From CAXBGS01 sp963975425 (GTDB lineage: Bacteria > Planctomycetota > Planctomycetia > Pirellulales > Pirellulaceae): 64,000 nucleotides of DNA. The first letter of the stretch is position 1. Every line of letters starts with the position of its first letter. Below are positions 26,997 through 35,083 of this stretch, piece by piece. The DNA is taken from positions 124,001 through 188,000 of the forward strand of contig CAXBGS010000005.1 of the NCBI GenBank assembly GCA_963975425.1. The letters are read 5' to 3'. The notes under the pieces were generated by a model. The model was not told the DNA's origin. It ran no database searches and saw only the letters and a list, made by a program, of their open reading frames with translations. The translations under genes and the position numbers were made by a program.

Positions 26997-27026
26997 CTCT
27001 CGTTCACTTTTGATTAGCCCCGCGAA

Positions 27027-27521
27027 CTAGCTAGCGCACAAAAGGCATTCGCATCCGTCGCAGTTGCAGTCCGCGCCTGTGTCACACAGACATTCTGCGG
27101 GGCACATGCCACAGCTGCTCGACGACGACGTTAAGGTCTGCTCGCCCGATGCGGCGGACTCGTCGGTCTCGGATTCACTGCTCTGCGATTCGGATGCCTC
27201 GGCAGGACAAGTGCCTGCTTCACAGCTGCCCGATTCGCAGCACGCGGCTGCGCCACTTCCTGCTTCACAGCTGCCCGCTTCACAGCAACTCGCCTTGGCC
27301 GCACCGCTGCAACCGCAAGCCTCGCAGGCACAGTCTGCGCAGGTGCAGACATCACTCGTGCAACAGTCGCATCCCGCTTCACATTGGCCGCACGGACATC
27401 CGTCGGCAGCAACCAGCGTTGACTTGCCGCAACAACCCGACGGCTGATCACCGCTATACATACCGGCGGCTACCGCAAGAACGGGCAGCGCGATAAACGC
27501 GCCTAAAAACAATCGAAACAT
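27027..27521 (-). CDS. Cysteine-rich exported protein, metallothionein-like
   Basis: A 164-residue protein with an N-terminal signal (MFRLFLGAFIALPVLAVAAG). About 30 of 164 residues are Cys, arranged as CxC, CC and CxxC clusters (CPCGQCEAGCDCC, CTCADCACEACGC, CDTGADCNCDGCECLLC). A Ser/Glu-rich spacer separates two Cys blocks, and short units such as CCEAGSCEAG recur. This is what a secreted metal-binding protein would look like; no known metallothionein family is matched. It follows another Cys/His-rich exported protein on the same strand, 69 bases away, and has its own terminator. Confidence 0.75.
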   Translation of the reverse strand: MFRLFLGAFIALPVLAVAAGMYSGDQPSGCCGKSTLVAADGCPCGQCEAGCDCCTSDVCTCADCACEACGCSGAAKASCCEAGSCEAGSGAAACCESGSCEAGTCPAEASESQSSESETDESAASGEQTLTSSSSSCGMCPAECLCDTGADCNCDGCECLLCAS

Positions 27522-27590
27522 ATTCGTTTCCTCTGATTAAGTTTGTGTCGTAATTCGTAAACGTATCCATGACTCAATTCAGCCGATACG

Positions 27591-28166
27591 CTACTTCAGC
27601 CAACGACACAATAGCGCGCATTGATCCTGCGCGCTGCCGATCGAGGAAAGATACCCAATCGCTTCGGATGAAACCGTACGCGAGGGTGAGGGCAACAGAC
27701 GTTCAAACGGTGCATCCACCGCGACGATCAGCTGCGATGCATCGTCCACCACAGGGGCGGAGAGCGTTGCATGCGTGTATTGGCAGCAACGGAACTCGCA
27801 CTGACAATCATCCGAATCACCGCAATCACCCGCGTCGGATGAAGCACAACACGATGGGGTGCCCGCCGGAGACGAGTTCGCATCCCGATGTGCAGTGTCT
27901 TTATGATTGGTGTCTTTATGATTGGTGTCTTTATTCTTTGCGTCTTTGTCTTTGGCAACGTCTTTGCCATCTTTGGCACAACATGCCGGGCACGCCGACT
28001 GAGCCGTCTCGACGGCAATCGATGCGGCCGATGGAATCGACCGGTCCTTGTGGCAGCAGCAGTTCGCACTCGCGAGCGCCGGCCAAAGGACCATCGCCAA
28101 CGCGGCCAGCAAAGCCGGCAAGGCGTCAAGTCGCTGATTGACAGAGCGTGAGAACATCACAGACAC
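27591..28166 (-). CDS. Cys/His/Lys-rich exported protein with KDTNH repeat
   Basis: A 191-residue protein with an export signal ending near PALASANCCC. Cys clusters (CCCHKD, CPACCAKD, CGDSDDCQCEFRCC) flank a charged tandem repeat KDTNHKDTNHKDTAHRD, encoded by three 15-bp units. Cys, His and Asp content suggests binding of soft metals such as copper or zinc; this is inference. The C-terminal third is ordinary in composition. No efflux pump or metal regulator lies nearby, so the metal link rests on composition only. Confidence 0.68.
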   Translation of the reverse strand: MSVMFSRSVNQRLDALPALLAALAMVLWPALASANCCCHKDRSIPSAASIAVETAQSACPACCAKDGKDVAKDKDAKNKDTNHKDTNHKDTAHRDANSSPAGTPSCCASSDAGDCGDSDDCQCEFRCCQYTHATLSAPVVDDASQLIVAVDAPFERLLPSPSRTVSSEAIGYLSSIGSAQDQCALLCRWLK

Positions 28167-28485
28167 AGCAATGGGGGGATCTCTTGATCGATGGATCTAT
28201 CATACGGATTCGCCCCGCGGCAGTTCAAGGCATTTCTTTGATCAAATTGCTTGGGGCGCTCGGACGACCACGGAAAGCCGTGTTTTCCGCGGTTTCGCAT
28301 GATTGATTTTTGTGACTCGAGCTCCGCTGATGGTCGACTCTCCTTCGAGATACTTGGAAGCGATCGGCCGGCCGGCCTTGTTTTCGGAGCTGCGTCAGGG
28401 AATTCTACTGACATCGCTAAAGCCGCTCTGCAGCTATCTGGCAACCGTCTTGGCGGTGAGTAAGAGCAAGCGCCGCCGGAACTGT
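28167..28485. other. Intergenic, 319 bp
   Basis: It separates the DUF1501 gene from the cysteine-rich pair on the same strand. Short plus-strand frames run through it into the antisense of the DUF1501 gene, but none has a recognisable product. An imperfect hairpin occurs around 28270-28292. Nothing else is evident. Confidence 0.35.
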
Positions 28486-29952
28486 CTACGCCAGCAAGTC
28501 ACTGACCACGGTCCCATGAACGTCGGTGAGTCGGAAGTCGCGTCCAGAATAACGGAAGGTGAGACGTTGATGGTCGATTCCCATCAGATGCAAAATGGTG
28601 GCGTGCAGATCATGAACATGCACGCGATTACTCACCGCGTGCATTCCGAGTTCGTCCGTCGCACCGTAGGTCAGACCACCGCGAACACCACCGCCGGCCA
28701 TCCACATCGAGAATCCGGTGTGGTGGTGATCGCGACCGGTAAGTTTGGGATCTTTCGACTTGTCCATTTGCGCATAGGGCGTCCTGCCAAACTCACCACC
28801 CCAGATCACGAGCGTGTCTTCCAACATTCCACGGTTCTTTAGATCATCTAGCAGCGCTGCGGTCGCGCGATCACTATCGCCGCAGAGCACTTTATGCGAT
28901 TCGTTGTTTTTGCGATGCGTATCCCAAGGTTGCTTTTGCCCGTCCTTGACATAAAACACTTGCACACAGCGAACACCTCGTTCGAGCAAACGTCGTCCCA
29001 GCAGGCAGCTGCGCCCGTACGCAGTGTCCCCGTAGGCTGCCCGTGTCGTTTCGGACTCGTGGCTGATATCGAAGGCTTCACTCGCTTCGGTTTGCATTTG
29101 ATACGCCATTTCCATGCCTCGGATGTGCGTTTCAAGCTGGTCATCGCCCGGACGATCCTGCCGGTGCAATTCATTGAACCTTCGCAACAGGCTCAATTGA
29201 CGATGTTGTTGGGTACTGGAAAGTTTCGGATTCCGAACGTTCGCAATCAAACGATCCACACGGGTGTCGTTCGTATTGATTTCGACACCTTGGTGTTGGC
29301 CTGGCAAGAACGCACTGGACCACAACTGTGGACCGACCACCGGCAAACCTGGACACAACGCCACGTACGGCGGCAGATTCTCATTTTCGCTGCCCAAGCC
29401 ATATGACAACCATGAACCGAGGGAGGGTCGGACCGGTTGCTGGTTGCCCGATTGCATCAGCAGTAATGCCGGTTCATGGTTGGGCACGTCGGTGTGCATT
29501 GACCGCACAACGCACAATTCATCGGCATGCTTGGCCAGTCGTGGAAACAGTTCACTCATCTCGACGCCGCTGTCACCATGCTTGGCGAATCGGAACGGGG
29601 ACGGCATGAATCCGGCGGCTCGATTTTTTTGCGAGATGTCTTCTGCTGGCGACTGGCCCTCGCGGCGCGCCAATTCTGGTTTCGGATCGAACGTGTCGAC
29701 GTGCGATGGCGCGCCATTCATGAATAGAAAAATAACACGTTTTGCTTTGGCTAGATGGTGCAGCCCATCGTCACCGGCGACCTGCGGCTGTTTCGCATCT
29801 GCCAGCGATCCTGCGCCCGCCAGCGATACTGTGCCGTGCAATGCTCCTGCGCCTTGCAGCGCGGCCAACATTCCGATCTTACCGAACCCGGCACCCGACC
29901 TCGCAATCATTTCTCGACGAGTGAGGCCTGCGATTTTGGAATCAATGTTCAT
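28486..29952 (-). CDS. DUF1501 domain protein
   Basis: A 488-residue protein of the planctomycete DUF1501 group, related in fold to alkaline phosphatase/sulfatase proteins. It has a TRREMIARSGAGFGKIGML Tat-like N-terminus, VIFLFMNGAPSHVDTFDPKP, MSELFPRLAKHADELCVVRSMHTD, GRSCLLGRRLLERGVRCVQVFY and WGGEFGRTPYAQ. It lacks the Cys/Ser formylglycine site of true sulfatases. Its function is unknown. It follows the PSCyt1-DUF1549-DUF1553 gene by 58 bases, the standard planctomycete pairing, which supports a joint role at the cell envelope. Confidence 0.93.
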   Translation of the reverse strand: MNIDSKIAGLTRREMIARSGAGFGKIGMLAALQGAGALHGTVSLAGAGSLADAKQPQVAGDDGLHHLAKAKRVIFLFMNGAPSHVDTFDPKPELARREGQSPAEDISQKNRAAGFMPSPFRFAKHGDSGVEMSELFPRLAKHADELCVVRSMHTDVPNHEPALLLMQSGNQQPVRPSLGSWLSYGLGSENENLPPYVALCPGLPVVGPQLWSSAFLPGQHQGVEINTNDTRVDRLIANVRNPKLSSTQQHRQLSLLRRFNELHRQDRPGDDQLETHIRGMEMAYQMQTEASEAFDISHESETTRAAYGDTAYGRSCLLGRRLLERGVRCVQVFYVKDGQKQPWDTHRKNNESHKVLCGDSDRATAALLDDLKNRGMLEDTLVIWGGEFGRTPYAQMDKSKDPKLTGRDHHHTGFSMWMAGGGVRGGLTYGATDELGMHAVSNRVHVHDLHATILHLMGIDHQRLTFRYSGRDFRLTDVHGTVVSDLLA

Positions 29953-30010
29953 TGCGGTTTTCGCTTCGCGGCTTCAATGGAGACATACATTCTTTTTCGA
30001 CGAACCTGCA

Positions 30011-32170
30011 TCAGTCGACGATGAACATTTCGTTGCTGATCAACAGCGTCTGTAGATACTGCGACCACTTCTCGGCGTCGGTCAACTCGTTCCCTTGAGC
30101 AAAATAAGACCGAGCAAGTTTGGTTTCCTGCGCACTGGGGTCTCGTGCAAAAAGAATTTGATAGGCCGACGTGACCCGCTGGTCCGTGGATTGCGAAAAA
30201 CGAATCATGCGGCTTGCGAACGCTTCGGATTGCTCGATCCAGAACGGACTGTTCAGCAAGTACAACTTCTGCAGCGGCGTCGTCGTTTCGTAACGACCGG
30301 CGCTATGCGCGTTGGGATCGGGAAAGTCAAACCGCGCCAACATCGGATTCAGTTTCAGCCGGCTTACGGAACTGTAAAGCGTTCGACGACGTGAACGGGG
30401 ATCGTCCGGTTTCATCGATCGCCCGCCCCGGGACAAGTCGATCCGTCCGGCGGCGGACAGCACGGCGTCGCGGAACGATTCGATGCTGAGCCGTTTTCGG
30501 TGCATTCGCCACAACCGCTGGTTCTCGGGGTCGATCGCATGCTTGCCTAAATCGAACGCGCTGCTTTGCGCATAGGTCGACGAGAGAGCAATTTCTCGCT
30601 GCAACCACTTCAACGACCAATCGTTGTCCATCAATCGCACCGCCAAATCGTCCAACAGTCGCGGATGCGTCGGGGTGTCGCCCAGCTGGCCAAAGTTACT
30701 TGCGGTGCGCACCAACGGTGTGCCCATCATTTGCCCCCAAACCCGATTGACAATCACTCTGGCGGTCAGAGGATTCGATCGATCGGTGATTGCGTCGGCC
30801 AAATCGATCCGGCCGCTGCCGCGTTTGAAACGCTGCGGAAACCCGGACGACAGAACGGTCAAGAAACGCCGCTGTGCAACCGGACCGAGTTTATTCACGT
30901 CGCCGCGGATCATCACATTCAGGTCGACCGGCTTGCCTTCGCGAACGATATGAACCGCGTCGATCGGATTTTTCGCGTCGCCCTTTTGGCCGGTCTCGCC
31001 GGCGTCGATCAACCGATTGTACATTTCGGTTCCCGCGAAAACCCCGGCCAGCGCGTAGTAGTCGGTGGTCGGAATCGGATCGAATTTGTGATCGTGACAG
31101 CGAGCGCAAGCCACGGTCAATCCCAACAGCCCGCGCGAGACGGTATCGATGCGGTCTTCCCATTCATCCGCCATCACTTGCGGATCATTGCGCCGATAGT
31201 ATTTCGGCCCCAGCCCAAGGAACCCTAGCGCGACGTGCGAGTCGGTCGCCTTGGGATCGATCACATCGGCTGCGAGCTGCATTCGCACGAACTGGTCGTA
31301 AGGCATATCGGCGGCGAACGCATCGACGACCCAATCGCGATACAAATAGGCATTCGGATAGGTCAGCGAAGTGTTCTTGCCGACTTGGTGCGCCTGATCT
31401 TCGGCAAAGCGGACCACGTCCAACCACATCCTCGCCCAACGCTCGCCGTGGGTCGGCGACGCAAGCAACCGATCGACCAGTCGTCGTGTCGCCGACGGCC
31501 GGGTATCGTTGACAAATGCTTCGACTTCCGCGGGTGAAGGCGGCAGACCAGTCAAGTCGAAAGAAAGTCGCCGAATCAACGTCGCACGGCTGGCCGGTGG
31601 ATTGGGTGACAAACCGACTTGTTCCATCTGCGCCAATACAAATGAGTCGACTTTGGTACCAACCCAGTCGCCCGATGACACGCACGGTGCGGCGTGTCGC
31701 TGGGGCTGTTGAAATGACCAAAACTGCTTTGCGGTTTCCCAATCGGTTTCGCGTGCTTGCGACAGCGGCAACAGCGGGTCGGACTCACGTGGATCGACGG
31801 CTCCCGTTTCGATCCAACGTTCGAAGTCGCGGACGATGCTTTCATCCAGCGGCCCACTTGGCGGCATTTCCAACTCGTCGTACCGAATCGCGGTCAGCAA
31901 CAGACTCTTGTCAGGCTCGCCCGGCATCACCGCGGCACCCGAGTCACCGCCTCTGGCCATGGCATCGGGATGGTCCAGCCGCAATCCCCCTTGGATCAAA
32001 TCCGAGTCACCGGCGTGGCATTCGTAGCAATGCCGGATCAAGACCGGGCGAATTTTACGTTCAAAAAAATCAACGGGTTCGGACGCGCACGCACATGACG
32101 TCAATGCAGTGAAGACAACACCCAGAATTGCTGTTCGTCGCACGGCGGAAAAATTGCACCTACGAGACAA
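30011..32170 (-). CDS. PSCyt1 - DUF1549 - DUF1553 planctomycete cytochrome protein
   Basis: A 719-residue exported protein. After the signal peptide comes PSCyt1 with one haem motif CYECH (residues near 48-52) and GGLRLDHPDAMARGGDSGAAV. The DUF1549 block (VDSFVLAQME, RRLSFDLTGLPPSP, ARMWLDVVRFAEDQAHQ) and DUF1553 block (RVIVNRVWGQMMGTPLV, DLAVRLMDNDWSLKWLQREIALSSTYAQSS) follow. A second conserved CARCHDHKFDPI lies between. Many members run near 1000 residues; this one lacks the inserted middle domains. The start is TTG at 32170, or GTG at 32143. Confidence 0.92.
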   Translation of the reverse strand: MSRRCNFSAVRRTAILGVVFTALTSCACASEPVDFFERKIRPVLIRHCYECHAGDSDLIQGGLRLDHPDAMARGGDSGAAVMPGEPDKSLLLTAIRYDELEMPPSGPLDESIVRDFERWIETGAVDPRESDPLLPLSQARETDWETAKQFWSFQQPQRHAAPCVSSGDWVGTKVDSFVLAQMEQVGLSPNPPASRATLIRRLSFDLTGLPPSPAEVEAFVNDTRPSATRRLVDRLLASPTHGERWARMWLDVVRFAEDQAHQVGKNTSLTYPNAYLYRDWVVDAFAADMPYDQFVRMQLAADVIDPKATDSHVALGFLGLGPKYYRRNDPQVMADEWEDRIDTVSRGLLGLTVACARCHDHKFDPIPTTDYYALAGVFAGTEMYNRLIDAGETGQKGDAKNPIDAVHIVREGKPVDLNVMIRGDVNKLGPVAQRRFLTVLSSGFPQRFKRGSGRIDLADAITDRSNPLTARVIVNRVWGQMMGTPLVRTASNFGQLGDTPTHPRLLDDLAVRLMDNDWSLKWLQREIALSSTYAQSSAFDLGKHAIDPENQRLWRMHRKRLSIESFRDAVLSAAGRIDLSRGGRSMKPDDPRSRRRTLYSSVSRLKLNPMLARFDFPDPNAHSAGRYETTTPLQKLYLLNSPFWIEQSEAFASRMIRFSQSTDQRVTSAYQILFARDPSAQETKLARSYFAQGNELTDAEKWSQYLQTLLISNEMFIVD

Positions 32171-32370
32171 TTGCGGTCAATCCATCAGCAAGGCGAGGGA
32201 GAGCAGACGATGTGGACTCGTCCGGAAGGGAAGCGACCATTGTAGCGAGTTCGAACTTGCCGGCACAACAATTATTCTCACGCGTGACAGCTTGTTTCGC
32301 GGGGAAAAGTCGCAATCGCACAACTCCTTCGTCAACGGTTTCGACGATCGACTAGACCGCAAGACCAGTC

Positions 32371-33345
32371 TCAATACCAAAGGCCAGCGACGTGCCATCG
32401 CGGTCCTGAACGAACTCGCGGATGTTGCTGCATTTGTACACGTCGCCGTGCCGGAACTTGATTTTCGCCGATCGGAAACTGCTGACCGATCGAGCGGCCT
32501 GCTTCCATGATTCGTTCGATCCGCTGATCCGTCGGTGGGTGTGTACGCAGCATCGCCGGTACGGTCGTGCGGCGACGCCCCGCAAAGATCCAGGGTGCAC
32601 CCGCATCGCTTGAGGTCGCGCGTTCAAGCTTGCTGAGCGCGGACGAAAGCCCAATCGCATCTTTTGTTATGCGCACGGCGCCCAAGTCCGCATTGAACTC
32701 GCGTGAACGAGACAGCGCAAGTTGCATCAAGTTGCTGATCAGCGGCGCGAAAACGAGAACCAGAGCGCTGATCAAAAACACATAACCACCACCGGCGATA
32801 GAAAGGGGCAATGCGAACAACAGCATGAATTGACCGATCTGCGAAAGCGTTGCTGTGATTCTTGATACGCTATCCGCAATTCCCAGAACCCACATGTCAC
32901 GGTGACGGATGTGGCTAAGTTCGTGAGCAAGCACACCGGCAATCTCTCGCGGATTGAGGATCCGCAACAGTCCATCGGTGATCGCAACCGCAGCGTTATC
33001 GGCGTGCCCGACCGCAAATGCATTGAGCGTACGGGATGGAACGTAATGTAGCGAAGGTGCAACGTCGAGTTCGGCGCGTCGAACCAGTTCTTGAAACATG
33101 TCGAACAGTTCCGGCGACGTCGCCCGAGAAATCGGTTGTGTCTTGTACATCCGCAAGACAATCTGCGGCGACACGCGAGGGCCGAACACGAGCGCCAACA
33201 AACACACGACAACCGCGATGACAAGCCCAAGCGTACCACCGATTAGATATCCCATCAGCGAAAGCAAACACGCCATACCGAGAATCAACAGCGCAGACTG
33301 GACGCGGTTGCCGCGAATATTCGAATCAATGAACTCGTGTGACAT
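32371..33345 (-). CDS. htpX: M48 family zinc metalloprotease, HtpX-like
   Basis: A 324-residue membrane protease with two N-terminal and two internal hydrophobic segments. The zinc site HELSH (AGVLAHELSHIRHRDMWVLG) is complete, with the downstream Glu ligand likely in LSRSREFNADLGAVRI. SRTLNAFAVGHADNAAVAITDGLLRIL is typical of HtpX, which degrades damaged membrane proteins. The open frame reaches 33396, but ATG at 33345 matches the family N-terminus; it lacks a clear Shine-Dalgarno. A terminator for the upstream gene lies about 145 bases before the start. Confidence 0.92.
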   Translation of the reverse strand: MSHEFIDSNIRGNRVQSALLILGMACLLSLMGYLIGGTLGLVIAVVVCLLALVFGPRVSPQIVLRMYKTQPISRATSPELFDMFQELVRRAELDVAPSLHYVPSRTLNAFAVGHADNAAVAITDGLLRILNPREIAGVLAHELSHIRHRDMWVLGIADSVSRITATLSQIGQFMLLFALPLSIAGGGYVFLISALVLVFAPLISNLMQLALSRSREFNADLGAVRITKDAIGLSSALSKLERATSSDAGAPWIFAGRRRTTVPAMLRTHPPTDQRIERIMEAGRSIGQQFPIGENQVPARRRVQMQQHPRVRSGPRWHVAGLWY

Positions 33346-33489
33346 CGGAACAAACGCAAAAACGGAATGGATCGAAAAGCCGACGCATTCTAGCACTTCG
33401 GTGGCGAAACGAGGCTTTGCCGGACAACAGGGACCACGGATCGTGATTGGACCTGTGATCTGAAGCTCTCGTGCCAGTCAGATGCGCAC

Positions 33490-33527
33490 GAAAAACTCGG
33501 CGGCTGGAAACGATTCCAACCGCCGAG
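33490..33527 (-). terminator. Rho-independent terminator after the frameshift-candidate gene
   Basis: On the minus strand CTCGGCGGTTGGAA pairs with TTCCAGCCGCCGAG (one mismatch) around a TCGT loop, followed by five T. It begins 14 bases after the TAA at 33541, which closes the -1 frame, and about 165 bases after the zero-frame stop. That position favours the -1 frame being part of the expressed unit. Confidence 0.85.
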
Positions 33528-33540
33528 CGCGCTGATTCCG

Positions 33541-33696
33541 TTAGAAATCGAGTTTCGACTTTCGCATCGGTGGCCCACGGTGAAGCATCCAGCTGACAAC
33601 CATCAGCACGATTTCCAACACCGTGACCTCTGGGCGAGTGATCGCCAGTACGAACCGCGACAGCTTATACAAGATCGCGACTCGGTGACGGATCAC
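33541..33696 (-). CDS. Small membrane protein or -1 frameshift extension
   Basis: A frame of 60 sense codons follows the A-run at 33723-33729 in the -1 frame of the upstream gene. Its sequence (IRHRVAILYKLSRFVL, then TRPEVTVLEIVLMVVSWML, ending RKSKLDF) has a basic start, one clear membrane helix and GC-rich third positions, all signs of real coding. It can be read as a separate 51-residue protein from a GTG at 33696 that overlaps the upstream stop as GTGA, or as the tail of a 191-residue frameshift product. A terminator follows immediately. No family is recognised. Confidence 0.6.
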   Translation of the reverse strand: MIRHRVAILYKLSRFVLAITRPEVTVLEIVLMVVSWMLHRGPPMRKSKLDF

Positions 33697-34115
33697 CTGG
33701 GCCTGGTTCCAGAGGCGAGCGACTTTTTTGCCGAATTTGCTCGGGGCGAAGTGCCGTTACTGACGCTTGATCCCGACGAAAGGGTCGCGAGCGATTCCAT
33801 CATCGCCTCGTGACGACTCGCCGCGGCCCGTTCGTGCTTTTCACGCTGCGAGATTTCTCGTCGCGCCGTTCTTTCGTCTTGCAACTTCGCAAAATAGCCA
33901 CGGACCATCATCGCCGAAGCGATTACCAGACCGGTCAAGAAAACCAATCCGCCTTGCGTGTAAAGAGCGCCTTCGAGACGCCCTTCCCATGTTTCAGCGA
34001 TCGGCCAATGAACCATAATCTCTCGCATGATCAAGTGACCGTGCGACAAGATCATCGTGGCAACCATCGTCAACGAACACCAGACAGTCGTAATCAGTTT
34101 CTGCTTGGGACTCAT
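33693..34115 (-). CDS. Two-helix membrane protein of unknown function
   Basis: A 140-residue protein with two membrane helices (KLITTVWCSLTMVATMILS and GGLVFLTGLVIASAMMV) and a charged cytoplasmic tail likely to be helical (KLQDERTARREISQREKHERAAA). No family is recognised. Near its end the codons GCA AAA AAG form the heptamer A-AAA-AAG, the most efficient bacterial -1 slippery sequence. Shifting there replaces the last nine residues by a 60-residue tail with a third helix. Downstream of the heptamer lie CTGGaaCCAG and GGTGAtccgTCACC as possible stimulatory stems. Confidence 0.7.
   Translation of the reverse strand: MSPKQKLITTVWCSLTMVATMILSHGHLIMREIMVHWPIAETWEGRLEGALYTQGGLVFLTGLVIASAMMVRGYFAKLQDERTARREISQREKHERAAASRHEAMMESLATLSSGSSVSNGTSPRANSAKKSLASGTRPR
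33723..33729 (-). promoter_or_regulatory. Candidate -1 ribosomal frameshift site A-AAA-AAG
   Basis: The heptamer is in the zero frame of the upstream gene exactly as X-XXY-YYZ requires (GCA AAA AAG). The -1 frame then stays open for 60 codons to TAA at 33541. No Shine-Dalgarno stimulator is seen upstream. A homopolymer miscall or plain GTGA coupling are alternatives. Confidence 0.45.
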
Positions 34116-34303
34116 AACAACCTCCTATGGTGCTTGATGCGCGAATGGGATTCTCCTTGACTTGCCTTTGGCAAGCGTGAGTAAAAGAAATCAGCCGGCG
34201 AACGCCGCGCGGTCCGATGGCATAGGGACGGGGTGACCCGCAAACACGTTCGCGCTAATTCAAACTTTCTTGCCATGTCATGACAAGCGCGCGGCACTCG
34301 CTG

Positions 34304-35083
34304 CTAGGCGGCGGTCCAGGTCCAGCGACGCAGAATCGTTGCTGACACGAACTGCACGGCGCCGAACAACAGCAGGCCCAGCAACGTTGATGCGAATAGC
34401 GCAGCGATCAGCGCATCGGTCTTCAGGAATCCTTGCCACGCCGTCATCAGGGTTCCTAATCCGTCGTATTCCGAACCATTACCAACAAAGAACTCAGCGA
34501 CGATCGCGCCAATTACCGCCAACCCACTGCTGGTCTTTGCGCCAAGCATCAAGTATCGCACGGCCGTTGGGATTTGCAGCCGAATCAGCTTTTTGACGCG
34601 TCCGGCGCCATAGAGGCGAAACAAATCGGCTAAGTCACGATCAATCGCTAGCAATCCCGCCGTGACGTTATTGACGATCGGAAACAGACAGATGATGACG
34701 GTGACAATGACGACGGTTCGAAATCGATAACCACTCCAGATGATCAATAGCGGCGCGATGGCAACGATGGGAACCGTCTGTAAAAAAACGACATACGGGA
34801 AGAACGCCAAGCGAATACGGCGAGATTGGCTGAACACGATCGAGATCAATGACCCGATCACGATCGCAGCGATCAGCCCTGATAATGCCGCGATGCCGGT
34901 CATGAATGTCGCGCGCAACAGTGGGACGCGCTCGCGAATGCCCGCCGCAACGACGTCGCGAGGCGTCGGCAACAACGCACGCGGCAAATCGAACAGCCAG
35001 ACGACGCATTCCCAAATCAGAAGTCCGGCAAACGCGACTCCCAAGATCAACCCGACGCTTGAGTAGAAACTGCGATCACTCAT
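34304..35083 (-). CDS. ABC transporter permease, NitT/TauT (SsuC-like) type
   Basis: A 259-residue inner-membrane protein with about six hydrophobic helices. The cytoplasmic EAA-like loop is in DLADLFRLYGAGRVKKLIRLQIPTAVRYLMLG, followed by SSGLAVIGAIVAEFFVGN, both typical of the nitrate/taurine/sulfonate permeases. It partners the ATPase encoded just upstream, with a four-base overlap. No substrate-binding protein lies in the window, so the solute cannot be named; a separate locus must supply it. Confidence 0.9.
   Translation of the reverse strand: MSDRSFYSSVGLILGVAFAGLLIWECVVWLFDLPRALLPTPRDVVAAGIRERVPLLRATFMTGIAALSGLIAAIVIGSLISIVFSQSRRIRLAFFPYVVFLQTVPIVAIAPLLIIWSGYRFRTVVIVTVIICLFPIVNNVTAGLLAIDRDLADLFRLYGAGRVKKLIRLQIPTAVRYLMLGAKTSSGLAVIGAIVAEFFVGNGSEYDGLGTLMTAWQGFLKTDALIAALFASTLLGLLLFGAVQFVSATILRRWTWTAA

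Larger units (their letters stand above)
26645..27026. other. Intergenic, 382 bp, with palindrome and terminator
   Basis: No gene is seen. It holds a perfect 17-bp palindrome centred at 26798 inside a larger imperfect inverted structure (about 26767-26821), and a terminator at its right end. Composition is AT-richer than average. Confidence 0.45.

Noticed and set aside
28303..28842. Plus-strand frame beginning in the gap before the DUF1501 gene
   Set aside because: More than half is antisense to the DUF1501 gene. The remaining part looks protein-like but has no recognisable product, so it was left as intergenic.
33580..33813. Plus-strand frame antisense to the frameshift-candidate region
   Set aside because: It mirrors the minus-strand coding frames, whose terminator, membrane helix and stop positions give the better explanation.
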